From positions 1 to 17,779 of the forward strand of contig JAEEGU010000091.1 in assembly GCA_016280485.1 (NCBI GenBank): 17,779 nucleotides of DNA, in the 5' to 3' direction. Numbering within the stretch: position 1 is the first letter of the stretch; every line of letters starts with the position of its first letter. The DNA is from Bacillota bacterium. GTDB taxonomy: Bacteria > Bacillota > Clostridia > Peptostreptococcales > Anaerovoracaceae. Below, in pieces: positions 7,342 through 14,238 of the stretch. A program made the position numbers and the translations under genes. The notes under the pieces are model-generated. The model was not told the origin of the DNA. It ran no database searches and worked only from the letters and a program-made list of their open reading frames with translations.

Positions 7342-7391
7342 AAAAAGCCTTCCCCTCGAGGGGAAGGTGTCACCGAAGGTGACGGATGAGG
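7342..7391. repeat. REP-like palindromic element with two hairpins
   Basis: A perfect 20-bp palindrome at 7348-7367 (CCTTCCCC-TCGA-GGGGAAGG) is followed by a second stem, GTCACC (7369-7374) / GGTGAC (7378-7383), with a GAA loop, and then GGATGAGG. From memory, this layout resembles short interspersed palindromes common in gut clostridial genomes. I cannot search for other copies, and none other was seen in this window. On the minus strand the large stem is followed by GCTTTTT, a good intrinsic terminator for leftward transcription. On the plus strand no T-run follows, so read-through into rnhA is possible. The GAGG at its right edge (7388-7391) is the likely rnhA ribosome site. Confidence 0.75.
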
Positions 7392-7398
7392 TGAAAAG

Positions 7399-7941
7399 AT
7401 GAAAATACAGATTTACACCGACGGAGGCTGCTCCGGGAACCAGTCGGACGAAAATATAGGAGGCTGGGGAGCCATCCTCGAATACGGAGAGCATAAAAAG
7501 GAACTTCACGGCGGCGAGGTCAATACGACCAACAACCGCATGGAGATGAAGGCACTCATTGCGGCGCTTTCGGCGCTGAAAAAGGAGGGGCTGGAGTTGG
7601 AGGTCTTTTCGGACAGCTCGTATCTCATGAACTGCTTCCGTGAAAAATGGTATGTTTCATGGAGGCGTAACGGCTGGAAGAACTCAAAAAAAGAGCCCGT
7701 GGAGAACCGCGAGCTTTGGGAGGAGCTTCTTGAACTTGTCGAAAAGCAGGGAAAAGTTGAGTTTTTCCGTGTGAAGGGACATGTTAATTTAAAAAGCAAA
7801 AGCACCAATTTCGACTCGCTTTACGAAAAATTCGTGGAGTGGAACGGTGCCCGCTTTACCTTTGAAGATTTTAAATATGTGACTGAAATGAACAATCGTG
7901 CCGATGAACTTGCGAATATCGCAATGGATGAGCTGCGCTAA
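7399..7941 (+). CDS. rnhA: Ribonuclease HI
   Basis: Cleaves the RNA strand of RNA-DNA hybrids in the cytosol. The 180 residues keep the four catalytic acidic residues: Asp8 in YTDGG, Glu49 in NNRMEMKAL, Asp72 in FSDSSY and Asp169 in NNRADELA. The basic-protrusion-like segment WRRNGWKN (88-95) and the VKGH loop (125-128) are also present. Between VKGH and NNRADELA there is an insert of about 35 residues (129-164), where E. coli RNase HI has only a handful. This makes the protein longer than the usual 150-160. The start has GAGG at 7388-7391, 7 nt before the ATG, inside the palindromic element. No separate promoter is obvious, so it may be read from the aro operon. Its stop overlaps the end of the convergent gene by 4 bp. 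Confidence 0.93.
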   Translation: MKIQIYTDGGCSGNQSDENIGGWGAILEYGEHKKELHGGEVNTTNNRMEMKALIAALSALKKEGLELEVFSDSSYLMNCFREKWYVSWRRNGWKNSKKEPVENRELWEELLELVEKQGKVEFFRVKGHVNLKSKSTNFDSLYEKFVEWNGARFTFEDFKYVTEMNNRADELANIAMDELR

Positions 7942-8570
7942 ACAGTGTAGCCCTTGTATTCGTAACCGTCCATCGAGCCGTTCTCTGACCAGTAATCGAA
8001 ACGGTTTCTCACTTCGTTCAGCGTAGCCTTGCAAACGTCCGGAAGGTCGTCGCCCCAAGCTTCGCCGGCCATTGAGAAGCCTTTTTCTACGGCGTTCATC
8101 AGAAGCTCAGCCTTTGAGCTGTCGCCGCCGGAGAGCGAAAGTGCCATATCCATGAGCTTTGTTGCCATGGCGTCAACGCCCCAGTTAGGGTCGTTAAAGA
8201 TGTCGCTTTCAACATTCTCTGCGGAGATGCTTGTAATGTCGATTGAGATATCGATCTTTAATTCGGAAAAGTTGATTCCGGTCGCCTTGCCTGCCTGCTG
8301 GGAGATGAGCTTTTCAACCATGCTCTTCAGCGAGTTAAGGCGCTGGTCGTTTAATTCCTGTACCTGATCTGCGGAGAGCCCTTTTGCAATATTACCGTAG
8401 CCAATTTCCTGAGCGGGTTCGCTCTTTTCGAAACTGTCTTGCAGCTTTGCAGCTCCTTCTGCGCTTGCGGGTACAGTATTTTTTTCGGCAGAGACTTCAG
8501 TCTTTGTCTTGATTTCTGCCTTCAGGTTAATGCTTGCAGTATTGATGGTGGACACTCCTGATACTGACAT
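7938..8570 (-). CDS. Protein of unknown function in the sigma-D (motility) regulon
   Basis: A 210-residue soluble protein with no signal peptide or membrane helix. The N-terminus is Ser/Thr-rich (MSVSGVSTINTAS) and low in complexity to about residue 55. A helical section rich in Gln and Lys (about 65-95) follows. A more conserved-looking C-terminal part runs NWGVDAMATKLMDMALSLSGGD (129-150), then KAELLMNAVEKGF, AWGDDLPD (171-178) and NRFDYW (189-194). I recall clostridial proteins of unknown function with a similar W-G..GGD..KAE..KGF..AWGG.LPD pattern, but cannot verify the family. The start is firm: AAGGAGGT lies at 8577-8584 on this strand. An excellent sigma-D promoter lies upstream, which points to a flagellar or chemotaxis role. 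No cysteine pair, enzyme motif or nucleotide site is visible. It converges on rnhA, with the two stop codons overlapping. Confidence 0.88.
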   Translation of the reverse strand: MSVSGVSTINTASINLKAEIKTKTEVSAEKNTVPASAEGAAKLQDSFEKSEPAQEIGYGNIAKGLSADQVQELNDQRLNSLKSMVEKLISQQAGKATGINFSELKIDISIDITSISAENVESDIFNDPNWGVDAMATKLMDMALSLSGGDSSKAELLMNAVEKGFSMAGEAWGDDLPDVCKATLNEVRNRFDYWSENGSMDGYEYKGYTV

Positions 8571-8603
8571 TTTGGTACCTCCTTTGTACTAGGAATTATG
8601 CGT

Positions 8604-8630
8604 ATGACAAGTAAAGCTATACCTTGTCAT
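8604..8630. repeat. Inverted repeat in the leader of the sigma-D-driven gene
   Basis: ATGACAAG (8604-8611) and CTTGTCAT (8623-8630) form a perfect 8-bp inverted repeat around an 11-nt centre. For minus-strand transcription from the sigma-D promoter it covers the expected first transcribed bases. It could therefore be a 5' RNA hairpin that protects the mRNA, or a DNA site for a dimeric regulator overlapping the start point. Sequence alone does not separate these. Confidence 0.6.
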
Positions 8631-8636
8631 ATATAC

Positions 8637-8663
8637 ATATCGGCAGGAAGTTTAAAAACTTTA
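8637..8663 (-). promoter_or_regulatory. Sigma-D (sigma-28) flagellar-class promoter
   Basis: Read on the minus strand: TAAA (8663-8660), a 15-nt spacer (8659-8645), then GCCGATAT (8644-8637). This matches the Bacillus SigD consensus TAAA-N15-GCCGATAT at every listed position. It lies 67 nt upstream of the ATG at 8570. SigD normally transcribes flagellin, flagellar caps, anti-sigma FlgM, autolysins, motor and chemotaxis genes. It is therefore the main clue to the role of the unknown gene below it. Confidence 0.88.
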
Positions 8664-8706
8664 GGAGAATTTTTTGCAAAAAGTTATCTGAATATTAGAA
8701 AACTAC

Positions 8707-8735
8707 TGTACTTTTCAGATTTCATGTATTATAAT
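8707..8735 (+). promoter_or_regulatory. Candidate sigma-A promoter for the chemotaxis receptor gene
   Basis: A perfect -10 hexamer, TATAAT, sits at 8730-8735. At 17-nt spacing there is a weak -35 (TGTACT, 8707-8712). The region is AT-rich. It would leave a leader of about 90 nt before the ATG at 8834. I looked for a sigma-D motif in this orientation and found none. The rest of the 263-nt gap holds the divergent sigma-D promoter, the inverted repeat and no visible gene. Confidence 0.45.
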
Positions 8736-8833
8736 TAAATGTGCTAACGGTCAAGAAAGTGTATTTAAAATGTATTTCAGTAGGTAAAGGTAGAAAAGGG
8801 CAAAAAGCGTAAAGCCGGAAAGCGAGAGACAAA

Positions 8834-11800
8834 ATGAAAAAGCAGAAGGAAAAAGAAGCAAAAGTGAAGGCAAGCAAGAATACAAACAAGGCTTCAAAGC
8901 CAACGAAACCGAGCTCTGTCGCAAAAGAATTTGTGCTTGGCCTGGGTGTACCGATGCTCCTGATATTTATGGAAATAATTATCGTCATGAGCATGGTGCT
9001 CTCTGTGCAGTTTACAAATGTTGCATCGGAGAAAATGAAGCTTGCTTCGGAGGCAACTGCAGGAAAGCTGGAGGAATACTTCACGGAATACGGCAGCGTA
9101 GCGGAAACCTATGCGCTGGATGCAAAGCTTCAGGAATTTATGGGTAATGCTGCGGCCACAGGCACGTGGTATGCAAATATGCCGGGAAAGGGCTATATTG
9201 TTGAACACCTGGCGGCAATCGCGGAGAAACATCCGGAGGTAAAGGATGTGTTCGTTGCGGGAGCCACCTTTAACGATATGCTTTCAGCCGACGGCAGGAG
9301 CGGACATGAAAGATTTCCGGAGACGGATATAACGAAAACAAGCTGGGTGCAGGCTGTTGTAGCTGCAAAAGGTGAAACCGTTTATCTGCAGCCGTATTTT
9401 GATACAACCACAGGCTACACCATCTGCACGGTTGGCGCTCCTGTATACTACAACGGAAACATTGTTGGTATGGCGGGTGTGGATATAGTTGCCGATGACA
9501 TCCAGGAAATCTTTAGGAATGCAAAGGTTGGAGAAACCGGTTATATCATCGCAGTACTCGAGGACGGAAACATTTTCTATCATCCTGACCTCGATTGCAC
9601 GGGCAAAAACATAGCGGATATCGGCCTCCCTGAAAAGATTTTATCGCTTTATGAAAGCGGTGATGCCGAAAAGGTTGCTATAGGAAAATATGACGGCCAA
9701 AAGGTTTTAGGCAAATCCGAAGCCATAAGCGGCTGGAACCTTGTTACTATCATTCCTAGAAAGGAAGCCTTCAGCGGCGTTGCGAAGACCTCCATTTACC
9801 TGGCAATATGCTTTGTCGTTTCCATGATACTGGTTGCTCTGGTAATAAAGGCTGTAACAAAGAGACTGGTAAGGCCGATAAAGGATCTCGCGGATCAGGC
9901 GGAAAAGCTGGCGGTCGGAGATGTACTTGCGGCAAAATCCACGTTTACGGAAAATCCGCATGACGAGATAGACAAGCTGAACAACTCCTTCCATCACCTC
10001 ATCGAGAGTAGCAAGGCGCAGGCAGAGATGCTCAGCAAGCTCTCCGAGGGCGACCTCTCGATAAAGGTTACACCTCGTAGCGACGGTGACATAGTATACA
10101 AGGCAGCCGGCGATGTAATTCTCTCGATTCAGACCTTAAGAGGCGAGATGAACCGCATCAACGATGCCGTAGTAAAGGGAGACACCACCTACAGAGCAAA
10201 TCCTGAAAAGCTCAAGGGCGCATACAAGGGTCTGCTTGAAAAGACAAACGAAATCGTCGAGAGTATCGTATCTATTATGGACATGCTCTCCGATGCGATT
10301 ATTGAAATAGGACACGGCAATTTACCTGAACTCCCTGAAAACGCAGCGGGTGTTTATGGAAAGGCGTTCGGAGCCGTTAAGACAACGGCTGCCGCTATTG
10401 AAACCATCAAGGCAGAGGCGAATGCTCTTGCAGAGGCCGTAGAAACAGGTAAGGTTGCCGGCAATGTAAGCACAGATGGCTTAGAGGGCGAATTCCGCGG
10501 AATTATGGGCGCAATGAGCAATGCTCTTGATGTCGCTGCAAAGAAGACGGCAGAGCTCGAGCAGGCGGCAAGTAACGTTCCTACAGTACCGCAGATTTCC
10601 GAGGAAGAACGTAACAGATACCTTTCAGAAGAAGTTGGCCGTATCGAAAGAAATCTCAAAAAGCTTGCGGGAGGCGACTTCAAGCTCGAAACCGGCAAAA
10701 CTGTGGCAAACGAAGCATTGCAGGAGACTGCAGAACAGTTTGCACGCATAGACGAAAGCCTTTTGGATGTTACGGATGCCATCAGGATGCTCCTTGGCGA
10801 CACAAAGAGGCTTGCGGACGATGCCGTTGAGGGACGCCTCGATACACGTCTTGTGTCTGATAACTACAGTGGCGAGTACAAGGCTGTTGTTACAGCTATC
10901 AATGCGACAATTGATTCGATTCTCGATCCTATTGAAGAGGCAATTGAGGTTATCGAAAAGCTCGCAAAGGCAAGATTCGATACAAAGGTTGTCGGCAATT
11001 ACAAGGGCGACCATGCAAAGATAAAGGATGCGTTAAACTCCACGATAGACAGCTTAAATGCCGTTATCGGAGACCTCGTATTCACGCTCGGAAACATGGG
11101 CGACGGAGACCTCACTCCGCATGATACCGGCGTTAAATACATCGGTGAGTTCGGAAAGATGGCAACGGCTATCATTTCAATCAGAAACGGACTTGCGGAT
11201 ACCATTATGGATATGGACGATGCTTCAAATCAGGTTGCAATCGGAGCAAAGCAGCTCGCAGACGGTGCTACGGAGCTTGCAAACGGCAGCATAAAGCAGG
11301 CCGGTGCAGTTCAGGAGCTCGTGGATACTATGGCAAAGGTTTCGGAGCAGACATCGCGCAACAACGAAGACGCAAAGAAGGCATCCGCTGTATCCAGCGA
11401 TGTAATGAAGAAGGCCGAAGAAGGCAACAAGCGCATGCAGGCAATGCTTCAGTCGATGTCCGATATCAACGAGTCTTCGGCAAACATTTCGAAGATTATC
11501 AAGGTTATCGACGATATTGCATTCCAAACAAACATCCTCGCACTTAATGCTGCTGTTGAGGCGGCACGTGCAGGCGTACACGGCAAAGGCTTTGCTGTAG
11601 TAGCAGACGAGGTAAGAAGCCTCGCGGCTAAATCGGCATCGGCGGCTTCCGAGACAACAGCTCTCATCGAAGGCTCCATTTCAAAGGTTGAAGCCGGTAC
11701 GAAGATTGCAAACGATACAGCAGAGGCTCTCGAAGAAATCGTTGGAGGTATCACTGAGACTGCAGGTCTTTGTAACGCAATCGAGGAGATTTCAAACGAG

Positions 11801-12007
11801 CAGCAAAAGAGCATCGCTCAGATAAACAGCGGAATAGGCGATATTTCGGATGTTATCAGAGTAAACTCCGCGACTGCGGAGGAATCCGCCGCATCCTCGC
11901 AAAAGCTCTACGGCCAGACCGATACATTAAAGAGACTGGTATCTCAGTTCAAGGTTCAAAAGTCGGATGATGCATATCTTTTGAAGGCGATTTCAGAGGA
12001 CGACTAA
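8834..12007 (+). CDS. Methyl-accepting chemotaxis protein with Cache sensor and multiple HAMP modules
   Basis: A 1057-residue transmembrane receptor. A basic cytoplasmic stretch (1-33, Lys-rich) is followed by TM1 (about 34-58). An extracellular double-Cache-like sensor (about 60-318) includes TSWVQAVV, YFDTTTGYTICTVGAPVYYNG and VGMAGVDIVADDI. TM2 spans about 319-341. The canonical HAMP starts at VRPIKDLA (about 346). To about residue 790 there follow roughly eight more HAMP-like modules, each with a G-D-L/F-type turn (SEGDLS, GGDF, EGRLDT, KARFDT, GDGDLT). The signalling domain has the hairpin tip IDDIAFQTNILALNAAVEAARAG (from about 892; CheA/CheW contact) and GFAVVADEVRSLA. The Arg of the amino-acid Cache motif (R-x-W) is missing, so an amino-acid ligand is not supported. 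There is no CheR/CheB-tethering pentapeptide at the C-terminus. The ribosome site (GAGAG) is modest. It is likely monocistronic, closed by the terminator at 12048-12082. Confidence 0.95.
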   Translation: MKKQKEKEAKVKASKNTNKASKPTKPSSVAKEFVLGLGVPMLLIFMEIIIVMSMVLSVQFTNVASEKMKLASEATAGKLEEYFTEYGSVAETYALDAKLQEFMGNAAATGTWYANMPGKGYIVEHLAAIAEKHPEVKDVFVAGATFNDMLSADGRSGHERFPETDITKTSWVQAVVAAKGETVYLQPYFDTTTGYTICTVGAPVYYNGNIVGMAGVDIVADDIQEIFRNAKVGETGYIIAVLEDGNIFYHPDLDCTGKNIADIGLPEKILSLYESGDAEKVAIGKYDGQKVLGKSEAISGWNLVTIIPRKEAFSGVAKTSIYLAICFVVSMILVALVIKAVTKRLVRPIKDLADQAEKLAVGDVLAAKSTFTENPHDEIDKLNNSFHHLIESSKAQAEMLSKLSEGDLSIKVTPRSDGDIVYKAAGDVILSIQTLRGEMNRINDAVVKGDTTYRANPEKLKGAYKGLLEKTNEIVESIVSIMDMLSDAIIEIGHGNLPELPENAAGVYGKAFGAVKTTAAAIETIKAEANALAEAVETGKVAGNVSTDGLEGEFRGIMGAMSNALDVAAKKTAELEQAASNVPTVPQISEEERNRYLSEEVGRIERNLKKLAGGDFKLETGKTVANEALQETAEQFARIDESLLDVTDAIRMLLGDTKRLADDAVEGRLDTRLVSDNYSGEYKAVVTAINATIDSILDPIEEAIEVIEKLAKARFDTKVVGNYKGDHAKIKDALNSTIDSLNAVIGDLVFTLGNMGDGDLTPHDTGVKYIGEFGKMATAIISIRNGLADTIMDMDDASNQVAIGAKQLADGATELANGSIKQAGAVQELVDTMAKVSEQTSRNNEDAKKASAVSSDVMKKAEEGNKRMQAMLQSMSDINESSANISKIIKVIDDIAFQTNILALNAAVEAARAGVHGKGFAVVADEVRSLAAKSASAASETTALIEGSISKVEAGTKIANDTAEALEEIVGGITETAGLCNAIEEISNEQQKSIAQINSGIGDISDVIRVNSATAEESAASSQKLYGQTDTLKRLVSQFKVQKSDDAYLLKAISEDD

Positions 12008-12047
12008 ACTTATTCAGCTTATTAGACTTCATAATATCCCTTTTTGG

Positions 12048-12082
12048 AGGACGGATTCGGGGAGACCCGGATCCGTCTTTCT
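12048..12082 (+). terminator. Rho-independent terminator after the chemotaxis receptor gene
   Basis: The 5' arm 12051-12061 (ACGGATTCGGG) pairs with 12066-12076 (CCCGGATCCGT) over 11 bp with one G-U wobble, around a GAGA loop. Outer pairs extend the stem to about 12048/12079. A short U-rich tail, CTTTCT, follows. The stem is strong and the tail modest. It lies about 40 nt after the stop codon. Confidence 0.8.
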
Positions 12083-12172
12083 ATGCGATAGGCTATGCGC
12101 TACCTTGCATTTTTTTGAATGCAATCTGTAAAAATGAATTAAACTGGCTGTAATACTGCTGTAATATTCGTG

Positions 12173-12181
12173 TGCTATACT
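12173..12181 (+). promoter_or_regulatory. Candidate extended -10 promoter for the secreted protein-yycH-yycI operon
   Basis: TGCTATACT (TG at 12173-12174, -10 TATACT at 12176-12181) is a good extended -10. No convincing -35 sits 16-18 nt upstream; that region carries two imperfect copies of CTGTAATA (12149-12156 and 12159-12167). The leader to the ATG at 12264 would be about 75 nt. The rest of this 256-nt gap contains the upstream terminator, a TTGCATT/AATGCAA stem at 12105-12124 and no visible gene. Confidence 0.5.
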
Positions 12182-12263
12182 AACTCTGTATTGTGGGATA
12201 GAGTCGATAGCTGTGTCCCCAATTCACAGCCTAAAAGATTAAAAGAAAGGAGGAAACGAAGAA

Positions 12264-12782
12264 ATGAAAAGAATTCTGCCGGTACTGGCACTGGTACTGG
12301 TTCTACTCTTCTCATCGGTGTCGATGGCATTTGCTGATACCGATCCATACATCTCAATAGTGAACCCTTCGGCAGATTCGACAGTATATTCGTCAAGCCT
12401 CCTGGTTTCGGTCAAGGTAACAAAGGTCGAAACCATTACAGTTTCCGTCGCAAAGGAATCCACGGTTGTAACCACGGCCGCAGGTATCGACGGCAATATA
12501 GAGACCAAAACCAGCAAGGTCTATACCAACATAGCAGAGGCGGAGAGCTTTACCAGCACAAACACGCTCAGCTATTACACAAAAAAGTTTGAAAATGTTT
12601 CCCCGGGAACATATAAAATAACGGTTAATACGATAGGTGGCGACAAAAAGGCTATCTACACAACCACCAGAACGGTAAAGGTAGCGACCAAAGAGACTAC
12701 CGAAAGCGCAGTGTTCAGCACCGGTCAGTCCGGAACCCTGACATTCCTGCAAAACCTGCTCAAGACCATATTCGGCGATTAA
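12264..12782 (+). CDS. Small secreted protein of unknown function
   Basis: A 172-residue protein with a clear Sec signal peptide: MKR, a Leu/Val-rich core (residues 4-19), and a likely signal peptidase I site at AFA|DT after residue 24. The mature part is Thr/Val/Ser-rich and probably all-beta. It opens with YISIVNPSADSTVYSSSLLV, reminiscent of bacterial Ig-like domains, and repeats VTVS/VTK-type strands. It ends in a short amphipathic helix, LTFLQNLLKTIFGD. There is no LPxTG anchor, lipobox, cysteine or enzyme motif. The AAAGGAGG ribosome site at 12246-12253 is strong. Only 16 nt separate it from the yycH-like gene, so it most likely shares that transcript and acts outside the membrane near YycH/YycI. 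The family was not recognised, and the Ig-like reading is tentative. Confidence 0.85.
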   Translation: MKRILPVLALVLVLLFSSVSMAFADTDPYISIVNPSADSTVYSSSLLVSVKVTKVETITVSVAKESTVVTTAAGIDGNIETKTSKVYTNIAEAESFTSTNTLSYYTKKFENVSPGTYKITVNTIGGDKKAIYTTTRTVKVATKETTESAVFSTGQSGTLTFLQNLLKTIFGD

Positions 12783-12798
12783 CCTCGGAGATATTATT

Positions 12799-14238
12799 TT
12801 GGATAAAAGGACGAGCATAAAAGAAACCATAAAGAGTATAGTAATAGTAGTATTGACGCTTAGCACAATACTACTATTATATGTTTTTTGGAAGGATCTG
12901 AGCTTTAACCAGCTTTCCTTTTCGGAAATAGATTTGGACTTTGGCTTCGGCGACGAGGAAGAGATGCCGGCAGAGCGCCTTGTCGAAGATATCGCACTTC
13001 CGTCTGCTATCATCATAGGAACCGGCGAGGGCGACTATTTCGTAAAGACGGACACAAAGGAGCTTTACGGTAGCCCCGAGGACCCTTCCTCTCTGGTGAG
13101 CGTAATATGCGGCTTCGGAAAGGGAGAGGAGCTCTTCATCGAGGAAATTTCCGAGGAGCAATACAAAGAAGCCTATAAATACAAATCTGTTCGTGCGGTT
13201 TTCAATTATCTGGTTCCAATTTTGGATTACTACAAATTCAAGGGTGAAAAGGCCTTCAGCGGCGTAGAGGATGTATCAAACCTGTCCGAAATCGGATTTT
13301 CCGAGGTTGCAAAGGACAGCGTGCTCGCATATGATGCGCAGCAGAACCGTTATTTCCGCATAGTGACCGGTGAGACCGGCTCCGACTGGATGGACACATT
13401 CTTTGCGGCGCACGATTTCTCGGAAGAGGCATCGTATTATCCTCTCGAAGCCTTTCTGGGCGAAGGAAACGGGACAGACGTGATGGTTCCGATGTATATG
13501 GAGTCTGACATGACCGTGCGCGAGGCATCGCTTGGGCGCGATCCTGCGGCAGACCTGATTCGGGCAAAGGCCTTCTTTGGCAAAACCTTTGACTTCGTGC
13601 GAAAGATTGAAGAAGCCGGCGGCAAGGTCATCTACATGTACGGCTACGGCGAGACCACGCTTATCCTTGCAGAGGACGGAAGCATAGAGTACAAGGCGGG
13701 CGAATCGGGAAGGCAGACGCTGAACTATTTCGAGGCCCTTGACACAGCCATAAAGTTCATAGACAGGCACGAGCCTGTTCCGACCGGCGGCGCCGTGCTG
13801 CCGGGCATCAGACTTGAGAAATCGAGCATCGACGACAGCGGCTACAAGACCTACCGCTTCGAGTTCAGCCAGATGGTCGGCGGAGAGGAAATCTTCTTTA
13901 AAGACGGCCCTTCCGTGGTCGTGGAAGTCTCAGGCGGCGTTGTCTCCTACTTCTACGCGAAAAGGCCGTTTGTTGCGGAGCCTTCCGCTGATGCGAAGCA
14001 GGCCAAGGAGCCCGTTTTTGCGGCAATCAACACCATTGCGGCGAACTACGAGAGCATAGCGCAAATGCTTGGCGAAGAGCTGACCATGGAGGAGGTTGCG
14101 CAAAGGCTTACCTCGGTGAAGTACGGCTACCTTTGTGAAGAGGGGGCTCTGTCACCGGTGTGGGAAATAAAAGCCGCGGGGCTTAACGAATCGTTATACT
14201 TTGATTTATATACGGCTAAGAGTTATGGACTGGACTAA
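12799..14238 (+). CDS. yycH: YycH-like membrane-anchored regulator
   Basis: A 479-residue protein with one N-terminal membrane anchor (about residues 11-31) and a large extracellular part, as expected for YycH. In Bacillus, YycH binds the WalK (YycG) sensor kinase together with YycI and lowers its activity, tuning cell-wall hydrolase expression. The sequence is divergent, and the call rests on size, topology and direct coupling to a clear yycI-like gene. C-terminal stretches such as YRFEFSQMVGGEEIFFKDGP (351-370) and LSPVWEIKA (455-463) fit the YycH/YycI style. The start is TTG, with GGAG at 12787-12790, 8 nt upstream. The first in-frame ATG falls inside the membrane segment, so TTG is preferred. 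It overlaps yycI by 14 nt. The kinase and regulator genes walR and walK are not in the window. Confidence 0.75.
   Translation: MDKRTSIKETIKSIVIVVLTLSTILLLYVFWKDLSFNQLSFSEIDLDFGFGDEEEMPAERLVEDIALPSAIIIGTGEGDYFVKTDTKELYGSPEDPSSLVSVICGFGKGEELFIEEISEEQYKEAYKYKSVRAVFNYLVPILDYYKFKGEKAFSGVEDVSNLSEIGFSEVAKDSVLAYDAQQNRYFRIVTGETGSDWMDTFFAAHDFSEEASYYPLEAFLGEGNGTDVMVPMYMESDMTVREASLGRDPAADLIRAKAFFGKTFDFVRKIEEAGGKVIYMYGYGETTLILAEDGSIEYKAGESGRQTLNYFEALDTAIKFIDRHEPVPTGGAVLPGIRLEKSSIDDSGYKTYRFEFSQMVGGEEIFFKDGPSVVVEVSGGVVSYFYAKRPFVAEPSADAKQAKEPVFAAINTIAANYESIAQMLGEELTMEEVAQRLTSVKYGYLCEEGALSPVWEIKAAGLNESLYFDLYTAKSYGLD

Noticed and set aside
8671..8682. TTTTTGCAAAAA palindrome
   Set aside because: A low-complexity AT palindrome in an AT-rich promoter gap; nothing supports a binding site.
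8736..8833. Sigma-D promoter for the chemotaxis receptor
   Set aside because: Several TAAA tetramers are present, but none has a GCCGATAT-like box 15 nt downstream.
12105..12124. TTGCATT/AATGCAA stem as a second terminator
   Set aside because: The T-run is in the loop rather than after the stem, so it lacks intrinsic terminator form on either strand.
14201..14224. TTG start for yycI adding eight residues
   Set aside because: YycI proteins begin MDW with the membrane helix immediately after; the added residues match nothing.
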